From assembly GCA_017618275.1 (NCBI GenBank), contig JAFZUS010000106.1, forward strand, positions 1-34,337: a stretch of 34,337 bases of DNA, read 5' to 3'. The DNA is from Prevotella sp. Its GTDB lineage: Bacteria > Bacteroidota > Bacteroidia > Bacteroidales > Bacteroidaceae. The notes under the pieces are model-generated. The model was not told where the DNA came from. It was given only the letters and a program-made list of their open reading frames with translations, and made no database searches. The position numbers were made by a program, and so were the translations under genes. Positions 24,537-31,445 of the stretch are shown here, piece after piece (position 1 is the stretch's first letter; every line of letters starts with the position of its first letter).

Positions 24537-25928
24537 ATGAAAACAAATATATTAAGCATCATCTGTGCAATTTGCATTATCTGCGGATTCTCTGCCTGCA
24601 GTGATGATCATACGGGCAGTATCGACGTAAGCGGAGAATGCCTCGTTGAGAAGTTTGTACTGAATGGTCAGTACGAAGGTACTATCAACACAGAGAAACG
24701 GCTGGTAAAGGTCAAGGTTCCCGTGGACTTCGATCAAAAGAACAATATGGAAATAACCAGTCTCTCTGTATCGTCAGGTGCAAAGACCAATATGAAGGTT
24801 GGCGATCATATTAATTTTGATGGAGACCGTACACTGCACATTTCCAATGGAGATCTTGTTATGGACTATCAAGTAAGTGTACGTAATGACGAGGCTCTGA
24901 TGTCGCTCTTTATCCTGGAAGGTGTAAAAGGTGCTATCAACCAGCAGGACAAGACTGTCACCGTCAGTGTGATGGCAAATAGCGGTATTGACCTCAGTAA
25001 CGCAACTTTCGAGGTGGAGTACAGTGAGGACGCTACTTGTAGCCCGGCAAGTGGCACAAAGGGAAACTTCACGGAGCCATTCCAGATCACGCTGAATGAT
25101 AATACTGCAACAACAGTTTATACCGTATATGTCACTCTGATTGAGGATCCTATCGCCCTATTTGTTGGCGAGGCAGAGAACATAGAACTGCTGAACGACG
25201 AAGAGAAGGCTGCAGCCAAGTGGTTGACGGGTAACATTGCCAGTGCTGCTTACGCATCATGGAGCGATGTGGCCAGTGGCAATATCTCACTCGAAAAGTG
25301 TAAACTGGTATTCTTTCACCGTCATTGCTCATCATACGGCAACTATAACGGTTTCGCTGAGGCTGAGAGTGGTGCCATGACGGCTCTTCCGAAGATGAAG
25401 GAACTCTGGCAGCGCGGCGTAGGCTTCGTGTTAGGACGTTCGGCTGTAAACTATGCAATTGCTTTGGGTGCTATGCCTGAGGATGCTTATCCCAACAATG
25501 TCTGGGGTGGCGGAGGCGGTGAAGGCTCCGACCTGATGGGCGATGATCCTTGGCACTTCTATGCCTACGACATCACACACCCGTTGTGGAAGAACCTCAA
25601 GACCTATCCAGGTGCAGCCGATAACGCTGTTTACACACTCGATAAGGATTACACCATTTGTAACACTACATCGCAGTATGGATTCTGGGATACTTACGGT
25701 GGTGGCAAGGATGCTATGGAGGCAAAGACTGGTGCCCGTGCTCTTGGTGGCGACAATAGCGTGTCATCTTGGGAACTGAAGGGCGCAAACGGTGAGTTTG
25801 GCAAGGGTGGTATCATCTGCCTGGGTTCTGGACTCTTCGACTGGAACTCTCCTACGCCATACACATCAAACTATCACGACAATATGGGCACCATCCTGCT
25901 CAATGCATTCGATTATCTAACCAAATAA
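24537..25928 (+). CDS. Surface fructan-binding lipoprotein, single DUF4960-like domain
   Basis: From ATG 24537 the protein has 463 residues with a lipoprotein signal (lipobox FSAC). Two Ig-like domains follow (residues about 30-110 and 115-200; the latter ends VYTVYVTLIED), then a C-terminal domain of about 260 residues homologous to the duplicated domain of the SusC1-operon lipoprotein: LNDEEKAAAKWL, FFHRHCSSYGNYNG, NNVWGGGGGEGSDLMGDDPWHFYAYDI, QYGFWDTYG, ELKGANGEFGKGGIICLGSGLFDWN. By position it corresponds to the surface glycan-binding protein of a SusCD operon. The two Ig-like modules would act as a stalk holding the terminal domain away from the membrane. A start 9 bp upstream is possible only with TTG and is unlikely. 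It overlaps no neighbour; the GH32 gene begins 11 bp later. Confidence 0.85.
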   Translation: MKTNILSIICAICIICGFSACSDDHTGSIDVSGECLVEKFVLNGQYEGTINTEKRLVKVKVPVDFDQKNNMEITSLSVSSGAKTNMKVGDHINFDGDRTLHISNGDLVMDYQVSVRNDEALMSLFILEGVKGAINQQDKTVTVSVMANSGIDLSNATFEVEYSEDATCSPASGTKGNFTEPFQITLNDNTATTVYTVYVTLIEDPIALFVGEAENIELLNDEEKAAAKWLTGNIASAAYASWSDVASGNISLEKCKLVFFHRHCSSYGNYNGFAEAESGAMTALPKMKELWQRGVGFVLGRSAVNYAIALGAMPEDAYPNNVWGGGGGEGSDLMGDDPWHFYAYDITHPLWKNLKTYPGAADNAVYTLDKDYTICNTTSQYGFWDTYGGGKDAMEAKTGARALGGDNSVSSWELKGANGEFGKGGIICLGSGLFDWNSPTPYTSNYHDNMGTILLNAFDYLTK

Positions 25929-25939
25929 AACAGAAGATT

Positions 25940-27538
25940 ATGAAGACAATGATATATTCAGTATTCGCACTCATGCTGTCAGCCTCTGTGCTGACGGCGT
26001 GCAGCGACGACGAGTTCAGCGGCGACCCCGCTAAGGACTGGAACGGCACTGCCACATTCTTTGCTCCTACAGATGCTCAGAGTTTCGGTACATTCTATAA
26101 GCCCGCAGTAGGACGTGTAGGCGATCCCATGCCATTCTTCGATCAGAAAACTGACGACTTTAAGGTGCTCTACCTTCAGGAGTTCGAAAACAATATGAGC
26201 CATCGCTTCCATCCCATCTGGGGCGTATCGACCAAAGACGGAGCCAACTACGAGTCACTGGGTGAGATTTTGCCTTTCGGCAGCAATGACTATCAGCAGG
26301 ACGCTGCTCTGGGTACGGGTTGTGCTTACGAGAAAGACGGTACCTATTATATCTACTATACAGGTCACAATGGTAACTGCAAGAACCGTGAGGTGGTGAT
26401 GCGTGCTACATCTACCGATTTTAAGACCTGGACAAAGGACGAACTGTGGACGCTCAATGGTCCTGACTTCGGTTACTCTGGCAATGATTTCCGCGATCCG
26501 CAGATCTTCGTTGCTGACGACAACCTCTACCACATGGTTATCTCTACCTATCCTGTTAATGGAGGCGATCCTGTATTCGCAGAGTTCAAGTCGAGCGATA
26601 TGAAGAGCTGGGAGCACGTAGGCCGTATCCGTATGATCTGGGACCGCATGCTGGAGTGTCCTGATATCTTCAAGATGGGCAACTATTGGTATCTTGTTTA
26701 CAGCGAGAGTTTCCGCACCAGCTGGAGCCGTAAGGTAAAGTATATGGTAGCCTCTAGCTACGACGAACTGAAGAGCTGTCTTAATGATGGACCTAAGTGG
26801 CCAAATGATGGTCATGAGGGCGTGCTTGATAGCCGTGCTTTCTATGCGGCTAAGACAGCCTCTAACGGCACAGACCGTTACATCTGGGGATGGTGTCCGT
26901 TCCGTTCGGGTGCTGACATCCACGAGAAGAATATCAATGTAGGTGCAGGTGATGGTAATGAGCCTAACTGGAGTGGCGCACTGGTATGTCACAAGATTGT
27001 CCAGCATACAGATGGAACGCTTACACTTGGTGCAGTGCCTGCTATGGCTGCTAAGTATAGCAATACAACTAATGCTACTGTCATGGAGTCTAGCGGCTAT
27101 AACGGTGGCACACTGAGTGGCGACGGTGCATACGTGCTCTACAGCCGTCTGGGCAATTGCAACCATATATCATTCACCGTGAAGACCTCAAACAATTGGG
27201 ATAAATTCGGTGTTTCGTTTGTTCGTGGTACAGACTCAAAGAAATATTATACGATGGTCGTGAATCCTGAGTGGGAAGACGGTCGCAAGGTGAACTTCGA
27301 GCAGGAAGGTGAGGAAGGCAAAGGCTTTATTGAGGGTGCAGACGGTTACAACTTCCAGCGTCCTACAGACAATGTCTACAACATCGACATCTATACCGAC
27401 AACAGTGTGATGGTCATGTACATCAATGATGTCTGCGCTTATACCAATCGCATCTATGGTATACAGAAAAATTGCTGGAGTATTAACAACTATGGTGGCA
27501 GTATCACCGTCAGCGACGTAAAGGTTAATCAGTATTAA
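25940..27538 (+). CDS. Surface GH32 lipoprotein, endo-fructanase (levanase-like)
   Basis: The 532-residue protein has a lipoprotein signal (MKTMIYSVFALMLSASVLTAC, Cys21), so it is probably on the outer surface. The GH32 catalytic residues are placed in an atypical frame: VGDPMPFF with Asp62 in the nucleophile position instead of NDPNG, FRDPQ with Asp186, and LECPD with acid/base Glu239. A C-terminal beta-sandwich (about 370-532) follows. The GDPMPFF variant and lipidation agree with the endo-acting surface levanase type of B. thetaiotaomicron (BT1760), in the same operon position after the surface binding protein. It would cut the polymer into fragments for SusC2/D2. Linkage (beta-2,6 or beta-2,1) cannot be settled by eye. 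Confidence 0.87.
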   Translation: MKTMIYSVFALMLSASVLTACSDDEFSGDPAKDWNGTATFFAPTDAQSFGTFYKPAVGRVGDPMPFFDQKTDDFKVLYLQEFENNMSHRFHPIWGVSTKDGANYESLGEILPFGSNDYQQDAALGTGCAYEKDGTYYIYYTGHNGNCKNREVVMRATSTDFKTWTKDELWTLNGPDFGYSGNDFRDPQIFVADDNLYHMVISTYPVNGGDPVFAEFKSSDMKSWEHVGRIRMIWDRMLECPDIFKMGNYWYLVYSESFRTSWSRKVKYMVASSYDELKSCLNDGPKWPNDGHEGVLDSRAFYAAKTASNGTDRYIWGWCPFRSGADIHEKNINVGAGDGNEPNWSGALVCHKIVQHTDGTLTLGAVPAMAAKYSNTTNATVMESSGYNGGTLSGDGAYVLYSRLGNCNHISFTVKTSNNWDKFGVSFVRGTDSKKYYTMVVNPEWEDGRKVNFEQEGEEGKGFIEGADGYNFQRPTDNVYNIDIYTDNSVMVMYINDVCAYTNRIYGIQKNCWSINNYGGSITVSDVKVNQY

Positions 27539-27558
27539 TTATTAAAAAACAAAAGAAT

Positions 27559-28422
27559 ATGAAAAAGTTATTTTTATTCATTTTCCTGATGGCAACCACC
27601 ACTATTGTTTCTGCTACTGATCTGTGGGAAGGAACCCACGCAGTGAATTGGGACAACACACTGACTATCGAAGCCGCTAAGTTTGCTGATGCACAAGTCG
27701 GCCAGAAAATAGTCGTCGAGTTTACAAACGCTACGGGAGAGGTTATCGAACTTCATAGCAACGGAGGCATGCTGCCCGGTACACGCTACGAACACCACAT
27801 CTATGCCGACCAGAGTTCGATGGAGGTCTTCATCACCACGGGAATGCTTGCACGTCTGAAGGAATCTGGATTGGAAATCTGTGGCACTGGCTTTACGGCC
27901 ACCAAGGCATGGTATGGCGATGGTAAGGAGGGTGTAGACGACAACACAGTTTGGACAGGCTTTTTCTGGATGGACGAGTGGAGCACCTTAGAGTTGGCAA
28001 AGACCTCATTCGACGGCGTTAACTGGAGCGACTACAAGGCTATCCGTTTCTATTCAGAGGCAAATCGCACCAACTACGTCATCAATGTACTCACCAAATG
28101 GGGTGACGACGGCAAATTAGGCGACCAGAACACAATGACCATGACTAATGAGTACGCCGAACTCAGCCTTGAGAATATCGATATGGCTGCGAAACTGGCA
28201 GAAGTAGACAGGCTCATGGTTCAGTGTAACAAGGAAGACGGCGATCCTTTCAACTTTACTGCCATCGTACTCGTAAAGAAAGAAACTACAGGAATTCGTG
28301 ACCTTTCTGTTCAATCTTCATCAAGCACTGCTGATGTGGTGTACAACCTACAGGGATGTAAGGTTACAAAAGCCACTAAGGGTCTGTATATCGTCAATGG
28401 CAAAAAAATCATGATGAGATAG
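27559..28422 (+). CDS. Secreted protein of unknown function with Prevotella-type C-terminal tail
   Basis: The 287-residue protein has a signal peptide (MKKLFLFIFLMATTTIVSA) and no lipobox. Two beta-rich segments follow, roughly residues 20-115 (LWEGTHAVNWDNTLTIEA) and 125-245 (TVWTGFFWMDEWSTLELAK). They may be tandem carbohydrate-binding-like sandwiches: both start with a W-x-G or W-T-G motif. The last 40 residues (VVYNLQGCKV, ATKGLYIVNGKKIMMR) match the C-terminal tail found on many Prevotella secreted proteins, which resembles a type IX secretion sorting domain. It is last in the SusC2 operon, 20 bp after the GH32 gene. A fructan-binding or surface-attachment role is plausible but unproven. 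Confidence 0.75.
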   Translation: MKKLFLFIFLMATTTIVSATDLWEGTHAVNWDNTLTIEAAKFADAQVGQKIVVEFTNATGEVIELHSNGGMLPGTRYEHHIYADQSSMEVFITTGMLARLKESGLEICGTGFTATKAWYGDGKEGVDDNTVWTGFFWMDEWSTLELAKTSFDGVNWSDYKAIRFYSEANRTNYVINVLTKWGDDGKLGDQNTMTMTNEYAELSLENIDMAAKLAEVDRLMVQCNKEDGDPFNFTAIVLVKKETTGIRDLSVQSSSSTADVVYNLQGCKVTKATKGLYIVNGKKIMMR

Positions 28423-28463
28423 TAAGTTCATTTATCACTGAACTCATAGGAGTTGTGTGTAAG

Positions 28464-28560
28464 AAATCGTTCATTGCTAACAATTATGTTGCAGTGAACG
28501 ATTTTTATTTGTCTTTGAAACAAATCTTATCGGATGCAAATGGAAATCGTTGTATCTTTG
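28464..28560 (+). promoter_or_regulatory. Fructan-regulon operator and promoter E, driving no protein gene
   Basis: Inverted arm AAATCGTTCATTGC (28464-28477), half-sites TGCAGTGAACGATTT (TGAAC at 28495) and TTTGAAACA (TGAAAC at 28516), 21 bp apart, and -7 TATCTTTG at 28553-28560, 37 bp further. It closely matches promoter C over the operator. The next gene to the right is on the opposite strand. Confidence 0.8.
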
Positions 28561-28650
28561 CACCAGATTTAGATTCATACAAAGTTTTTGTTAATTAGTT
28601 AGTAATTGGTTTTGGCAAAGGCGCGGCTCGTAATGAGTCGCGCCTTACCT
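28561..28650 (+). ncRNA. Predicted small RNA 2 of the fructan regulon
   Basis: Downstream of promoter E lies a paralogue of small RNA 1. The 5' part (CAGATTTAGATTCATACA) differs by one base over 18, the middle keeps GTTAATTAGTTAG, and the hairpin (28618-28629 with 28635-28646) is the same except for one loop base and the outer pair. The expected RNA is about 80-85 nt. The T-run after the hairpin is poor (TTACC), so termination may be less efficient than at copy 1. No coding potential is seen. The convergent VapE gene ends at 28770, leaving no protein target for this promoter. Confidence 0.55.
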
Positions 28651-28714
28651 ATGTAAAAATTCCTCATCTCTCCCTAAATCTCTTGGAACGCCTTTGTACA
28701 ATGGGGTTGAGCAC

Positions 28715-28756
28715 GGGAGGGATATTTCCAATCCCTCCCATATCTCTCCCGTCAAC
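28715..28756. repeat. GGGAGGGAT-type inverted repeats 3' of the VapE gene
   Basis: A hairpin with 9-bp perfect arms (28715-28723 with 28731-28739) is followed by a 22-bp segment (28735-28756) whose exact reverse complement occurs at 30284-30305 on the other side of the VapE gene. Similar CATCTCTCCC is at 28665-28674. Confidence 0.7.
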
Positions 28757-28769
28757 ACTCCCGTCCGAT

Positions 28770-30044
28770 TCATGCTGCCCTGAGTGGAACCACTTTGTAA
28801 TAGGCCACGTGAGAATGCTCCTTGTGCTCAAAACCCAGAGCAGAGATCGTCTTGCCAAGCTTGACCCTGTTACCAATCGTATTCTGCAGCGTTGGATAGT
28901 CCTTCTGCATAATGCCGATCATCTGGTCGCAGTTCATCGTCTTCACCACTTCTCCTTCGTTCGGCTGACGGAAACAGGCAATGAACATCTCACCAATATC
29001 CTTCTTCTCCATGAAGTCCTGATTCAGCTGCTGGATACGGGCCACCTCGTCGTTGTTGAACCAGTAGGGTGCCTTCTGCTCCTGCAGTTCATATATGACC
29101 TGCGCATAAAGCTTTCCATAGTCGATCTCACCAGAATTGTCGATCATCTGCCCGTCAGGAATCAGGATGCAGATGTAGCGACGCGAACCTGTAACATCCT
29201 TCAACGGATGGCGATTGTTGGTAGTGGCTACGAACGATGCAAAACGTGGGCGGTCCTCCTGTGTTCGACCAAAGATGGGACGACCATTCACCTTGCTGAC
29301 AGACAAGGTCTGCTTCAGCGACGACTGCTGGGAAGGACGGATGGCCTCCAACTCGTCGAGGTTCACAAAGAGGTTGTTTGTCAGCGCCATCTCCTTGTCG
29401 AACTTGTTGGACAGGTTCAGGTGGTCCAGATAGTACTCACGCAGGTTCAAGGGCAACAGACGACGTACGAAAGTGGTCTTTCCGCAACCCTGATTGCCGA
29501 TGAATGTTGGGACGCACTCGTTGCCATGCAGCATGTCCATCTGTAGCCAGTGAGCCACAGACGAGCGCAGCCAGATGGTCAAGTAGTTCAGTTGCTCGGA
29601 GGTGATGCCGGGCAGACGTCCGAAGACCTTGGCAATATGGTTCTGGCCGTCCCATTCAGGCAGGCTCTTGAGAAAGGCCTGCACAGGATTGTGCTCAGGC
29701 ACCTCCTCTGAGGTCACATACTCCGTAATCTCCGTCTTGGGGCTTCCCTTCTCAAGCACTTCCTCGCGCTTGGCACGAATGATGATGCTGTTGAGGGCCG
29801 CCTGCGTCAGAGGACGGTAATCCAATTCAGCCTCTTTTTCTGAGGCGCACGAGAGACTGTCGATGGTTTCGACAGTGTTGCCTTCAGCCTTGTTGTCAGC
29901 CTTAGGCAGAACCGCAAACTCAACCTTTCCATTCAGGATATTCCTACGGAAACGGTAGTTCGCCATCAGGAACTGCTCGATCACAAGCGTTCCTTCCAGA
30001 GAGGCTCCTTGAGTCTCTGCTGGCATCAATGCACAATTCGTCAT
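28770..30044 (-). CDS. VapE-type P-loop ATPase (virulence-associated protein E family)
   Basis: The 424-residue protein is encoded on the minus strand, opposite to its neighbours. The central part is a VapE domain: QAFLKSLPEWDGQNHIAKVF leads in, then Walker A FIGNQGCGKTTFVRRLL and Walker B-like LFVNLDELEAI, then FASFVATTNNRHPLKDVTGSRRY. The family is related to primase-helicases of phages and mobile islands; in Bacteroidales, single-copy chromosomal genes of this type are widespread and their role is unknown. The C-terminal 90 residues (FNNDEVARIQQLNQDF to the end) match what I recall as DUF3874. The N-terminal primase-like domain sometimes fused to it is missing. A minus-strand promoter lies at 30135-30165. 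Both flanks carry related GGGAGGGAT repeats. Confidence 0.85.
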   Translation of the reverse strand: MTNCALMPAETQGASLEGTLVIEQFLMANYRFRRNILNGKVEFAVLPKADNKAEGNTVETIDSLSCASEKEAELDYRPLTQAALNSIIIRAKREEVLEKGSPKTEITEYVTSEEVPEHNPVQAFLKSLPEWDGQNHIAKVFGRLPGITSEQLNYLTIWLRSSVAHWLQMDMLHGNECVPTFIGNQGCGKTTFVRRLLPLNLREYYLDHLNLSNKFDKEMALTNNLFVNLDELEAIRPSQQSSLKQTLSVSKVNGRPIFGRTQEDRPRFASFVATTNNRHPLKDVTGSRRYICILIPDGQMIDNSGEIDYGKLYAQVIYELQEQKAPYWFNNDEVARIQQLNQDFMEKKDIGEMFIACFRQPNEGEVVKTMNCDQMIGIMQKDYPTLQNTIGNRVKLGKTISALGFEHKEHSHVAYYKVVPLRAA

Positions 30045-30134
30045 ATCTTATAATATCAATGGTTAATCCTTCTCCTTCAGGTCACTTCCTTGTAGCAATA
30101 TTGGCGCGCTTTCCACAGCGTGCTTTTCAAGGTG

Positions 30135-30165
30135 CAAAGTTAATAAAAAATACGTCATTTGCAAG
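30135..30165 (-). promoter_or_regulatory. Promoter of the VapE gene
   Basis: Read on the minus strand: TTGC (30161-30164) about 19 bp before TAACTTTG (30135-30142 on the plus strand as CAAAGTTA). The predicted leader is about 85 nt. Confidence 0.65.
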
Positions 30166-30283
30166 TTTTTCACCTTAAATTCGTGTTAAAATTCAAATGT
30201 TAACGCATAATTGGCCCTATCATATAAATAAGGTGCAAAAACCGCCTTTCCTTACGTGGAAGATGATGTGGGATAATGTGAGG

Positions 30284-30388
30284 GTTGACGGGAGAGATAT
30301 GGGAGAGATGACGGGAGGGATCAAGGGAGGGATGAAAACAACAACTTTCCTTTGTATAAAGGTGTTTCGGGAGTTTGATGGGAGGGAT
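30284..30388. repeat. GGGAGGGAT repeat cluster upstream of the VapE gene
   Basis: Direct copies of GGGAGGGAT are at 30313-30321, 30325-30333 and 30380-30388, and a related GGGAGAGAT(AT/GA) pair lies at 30290-30309. Positions 30284-30305 are the perfect reverse complement of 28735-28756. The stretch 30045-30748 has no convincing gene; it holds the VapE leader, this cluster, the periodic arrays at 30434-30582 and a promoter. Confidence 0.7.
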
Positions 30389-30433
30389 AGGAACTTTTTT
30401 GAAAAGTTCTTTTGTTTCGTTACATAGACACTC

Positions 30434-30582
30434 CTTTTGCAGAAATAGTGCCTTCTTTTGCAGAGATAGAGTCTCCTTATGGATAAATAGTGCCCACGTT
30501 TTTTCCATTAAGGGTAACAAGTATTCCCACCTTGGGAATAAAATGTTCCCACCCTGGGAACAAAACATTCCCAGCCTGGGAA
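30434..30582. repeat. Periodic intergenic array: 21-bp repeats followed by 22-bp-spaced palindromes
   Basis: Three imperfect copies of CTTTTGCAGAAATAGTG begin at 30434, 30455 and 30476 (21-bp period). They are followed, after a degenerate unit near 30502, by three 15-bp palindromes of form TTCCCANNNTGGGAA at 30524, 30546 and 30568 (exact 22-bp period). No reading frame explains it on either strand. Confidence 0.75.
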
Positions 30583-30631
30583 TAAATGCCGACCCGTAAG
30601 CTGACTGTTTCTACAGAATCTCGTCATATTT

Positions 30632-30663
30632 CTTGCTTGTTTCGAAATTATTTTCTATCTTTG
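30632..30663 (+). promoter_or_regulatory. Promoter of the secreted hypothetical gene
   Basis: -33-like CTTG at 30632-30635, 20-bp spacer, -7 TATCTTTG at 30656-30663. Confidence 0.65.
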
Positions 30664-30748
30664 CAGCAAACTTAAAAGAACATACACAACATTCACAGAC
30701 CCTGTGTGCATTAAGGAGATATCTTTGCAACTCATAACAACAACAAAT

Positions 30749-31342
30749 ATGAAGAAAACTATCGTTTCCATACTTCTTGCCTTTGTCGCAATAACAGGGC
30801 AGGCACAAGAGATTAGAACAAACGAGCCGACGTTAGACGATTATCTGCAACTGCTGAATGCCAAGGGGTACATCGCCTATAGTTTTGATACGAAGGACTT
30901 CATAGGCAAGCAGTTTGAGCCAGTCATCATGGAATATGCTAAAGGACAAGAGGCAAAAGATGTGCTTGGCTTTAGTTTCTCCTTCCCAATCGGAGAAAAA
31001 CTCGTCATTGGATTAGCCCCGTCAAGCAATGATTCAACGTATGTCTATTCCTACCAATCTGTTGGTGGTGGTGGCTTTAATGCCACGCTTAAACTCCAGC
31101 CAGTCTTTGCTCCGGAGATGCCTACGAAACAGGCTTACAGATACGAGTCGCGACCCTTCGAACTTGTTGCTCCTGTAAAAACGGGAAAGTGCATTCCCCT
31201 CGTTTTGTTCGGCTCCTATTGGTATGAACAGGATACCGGCGTTAGTCGTTTCTGTGGCGATAAACTCATCAAGCCAGACCTCTCGTCTGACATCATCAAG
31301 AGCATTCCCCATTTCTATGTCCTCGGCCTTAAAATCAATTAA
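30749..31342 (+). CDS. Secreted hypothetical protein, Bacteroidales-specific
   Basis: From ATG 30749 the protein has 197 residues with a typical Prevotella signal peptide (MKKTIVSILLAFVAITGQA). The mature part is beta-rich without membrane helices, motifs or repeats that I recognise; it contains LDDYLQLLNAKGYIAYSFDTKDF, FSFSFPIGEKLVIGLAP and a tryptophan/tyrosine-rich FGSYWYEQD near the C-terminus. An in-frame upstream ATG (30704) would bury the signal peptide 15 residues inside, so 30749 is chosen. No operon partner: the next gene has its own promoter. The function is unknown. It may belong to a small Bacteroidales domain-of-unknown-function family; I cannot name it with confidence. Confidence 0.75.
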   Translation: MKKTIVSILLAFVAITGQAQEIRTNEPTLDDYLQLLNAKGYIAYSFDTKDFIGKQFEPVIMEYAKGQEAKDVLGFSFSFPIGEKLVIGLAPSSNDSTYVYSYQSVGGGGFNATLKLQPVFAPEMPTKQAYRYESRPFELVAPVKTGKCIPLVLFGSYWYEQDTGVSRFCGDKLIKPDLSSDIIKSIPHFYVLGLKIN

Positions 31343-31401
31343 AAAAGTGAACTCAGTGGGGAGGTAAAAAAATTAGCTCTTGGCATGTAACATTTTTGGG
31401 G

Positions 31402-31437
31402 TTTGCATACTTTATTAATAGAAAAGTAGTAAATTTG
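31402..31437 (+). promoter_or_regulatory. Promoter of the Bro-N gene, giving a near-leaderless message
   Basis: TTTG at 31402-31405 and -7 TAAATTTG at 31430-31437 (24-bp spacer, longer than usual). The start codon at 31446 follows within 9 nt, so the mRNA would have almost no 5' leader. Confidence 0.45.
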
Positions 31438-31445
31438 CAGACGAA

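Noticed and set aside
26255-27166. Minus-strand frame of 303 codons.
   Set aside because: It lies wholly antisense to the GH32 lipoprotein gene, which has signal peptide and catalytic motifs; the antisense protein has no recognisable features.
28425-28444. AGTTCA/TGAACT hairpin after the last gene of the SusC2 operon; also contains TGAAC.
   Set aside because: Stem of 6 bp without T-run is too weak for a terminator, and its TGAAC does not fit the 21/37 bp spacing of the operator.
28683-29546. Plus-strand frame of 287 codons opposite the VapE gene.
   Set aside because: The minus-strand frame has Walker motifs and a proper promoter; the plus-strand frame has no family features.
30200-30568. 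Minus-strand frame of 122 codons with heptad-like LFLQKEC repeats.
   Set aside because: The periodicity comes from the 21-bp DNA repeats; there is no promoter or family match, and the frame runs through the GGGAGGGAT cluster.
30434-30582. Repeat array considered as a CRISPR array.
   Set aside because: Units are 21-22 bp with no separate unique spacers, repeats are imperfect, and no cas genes are present.
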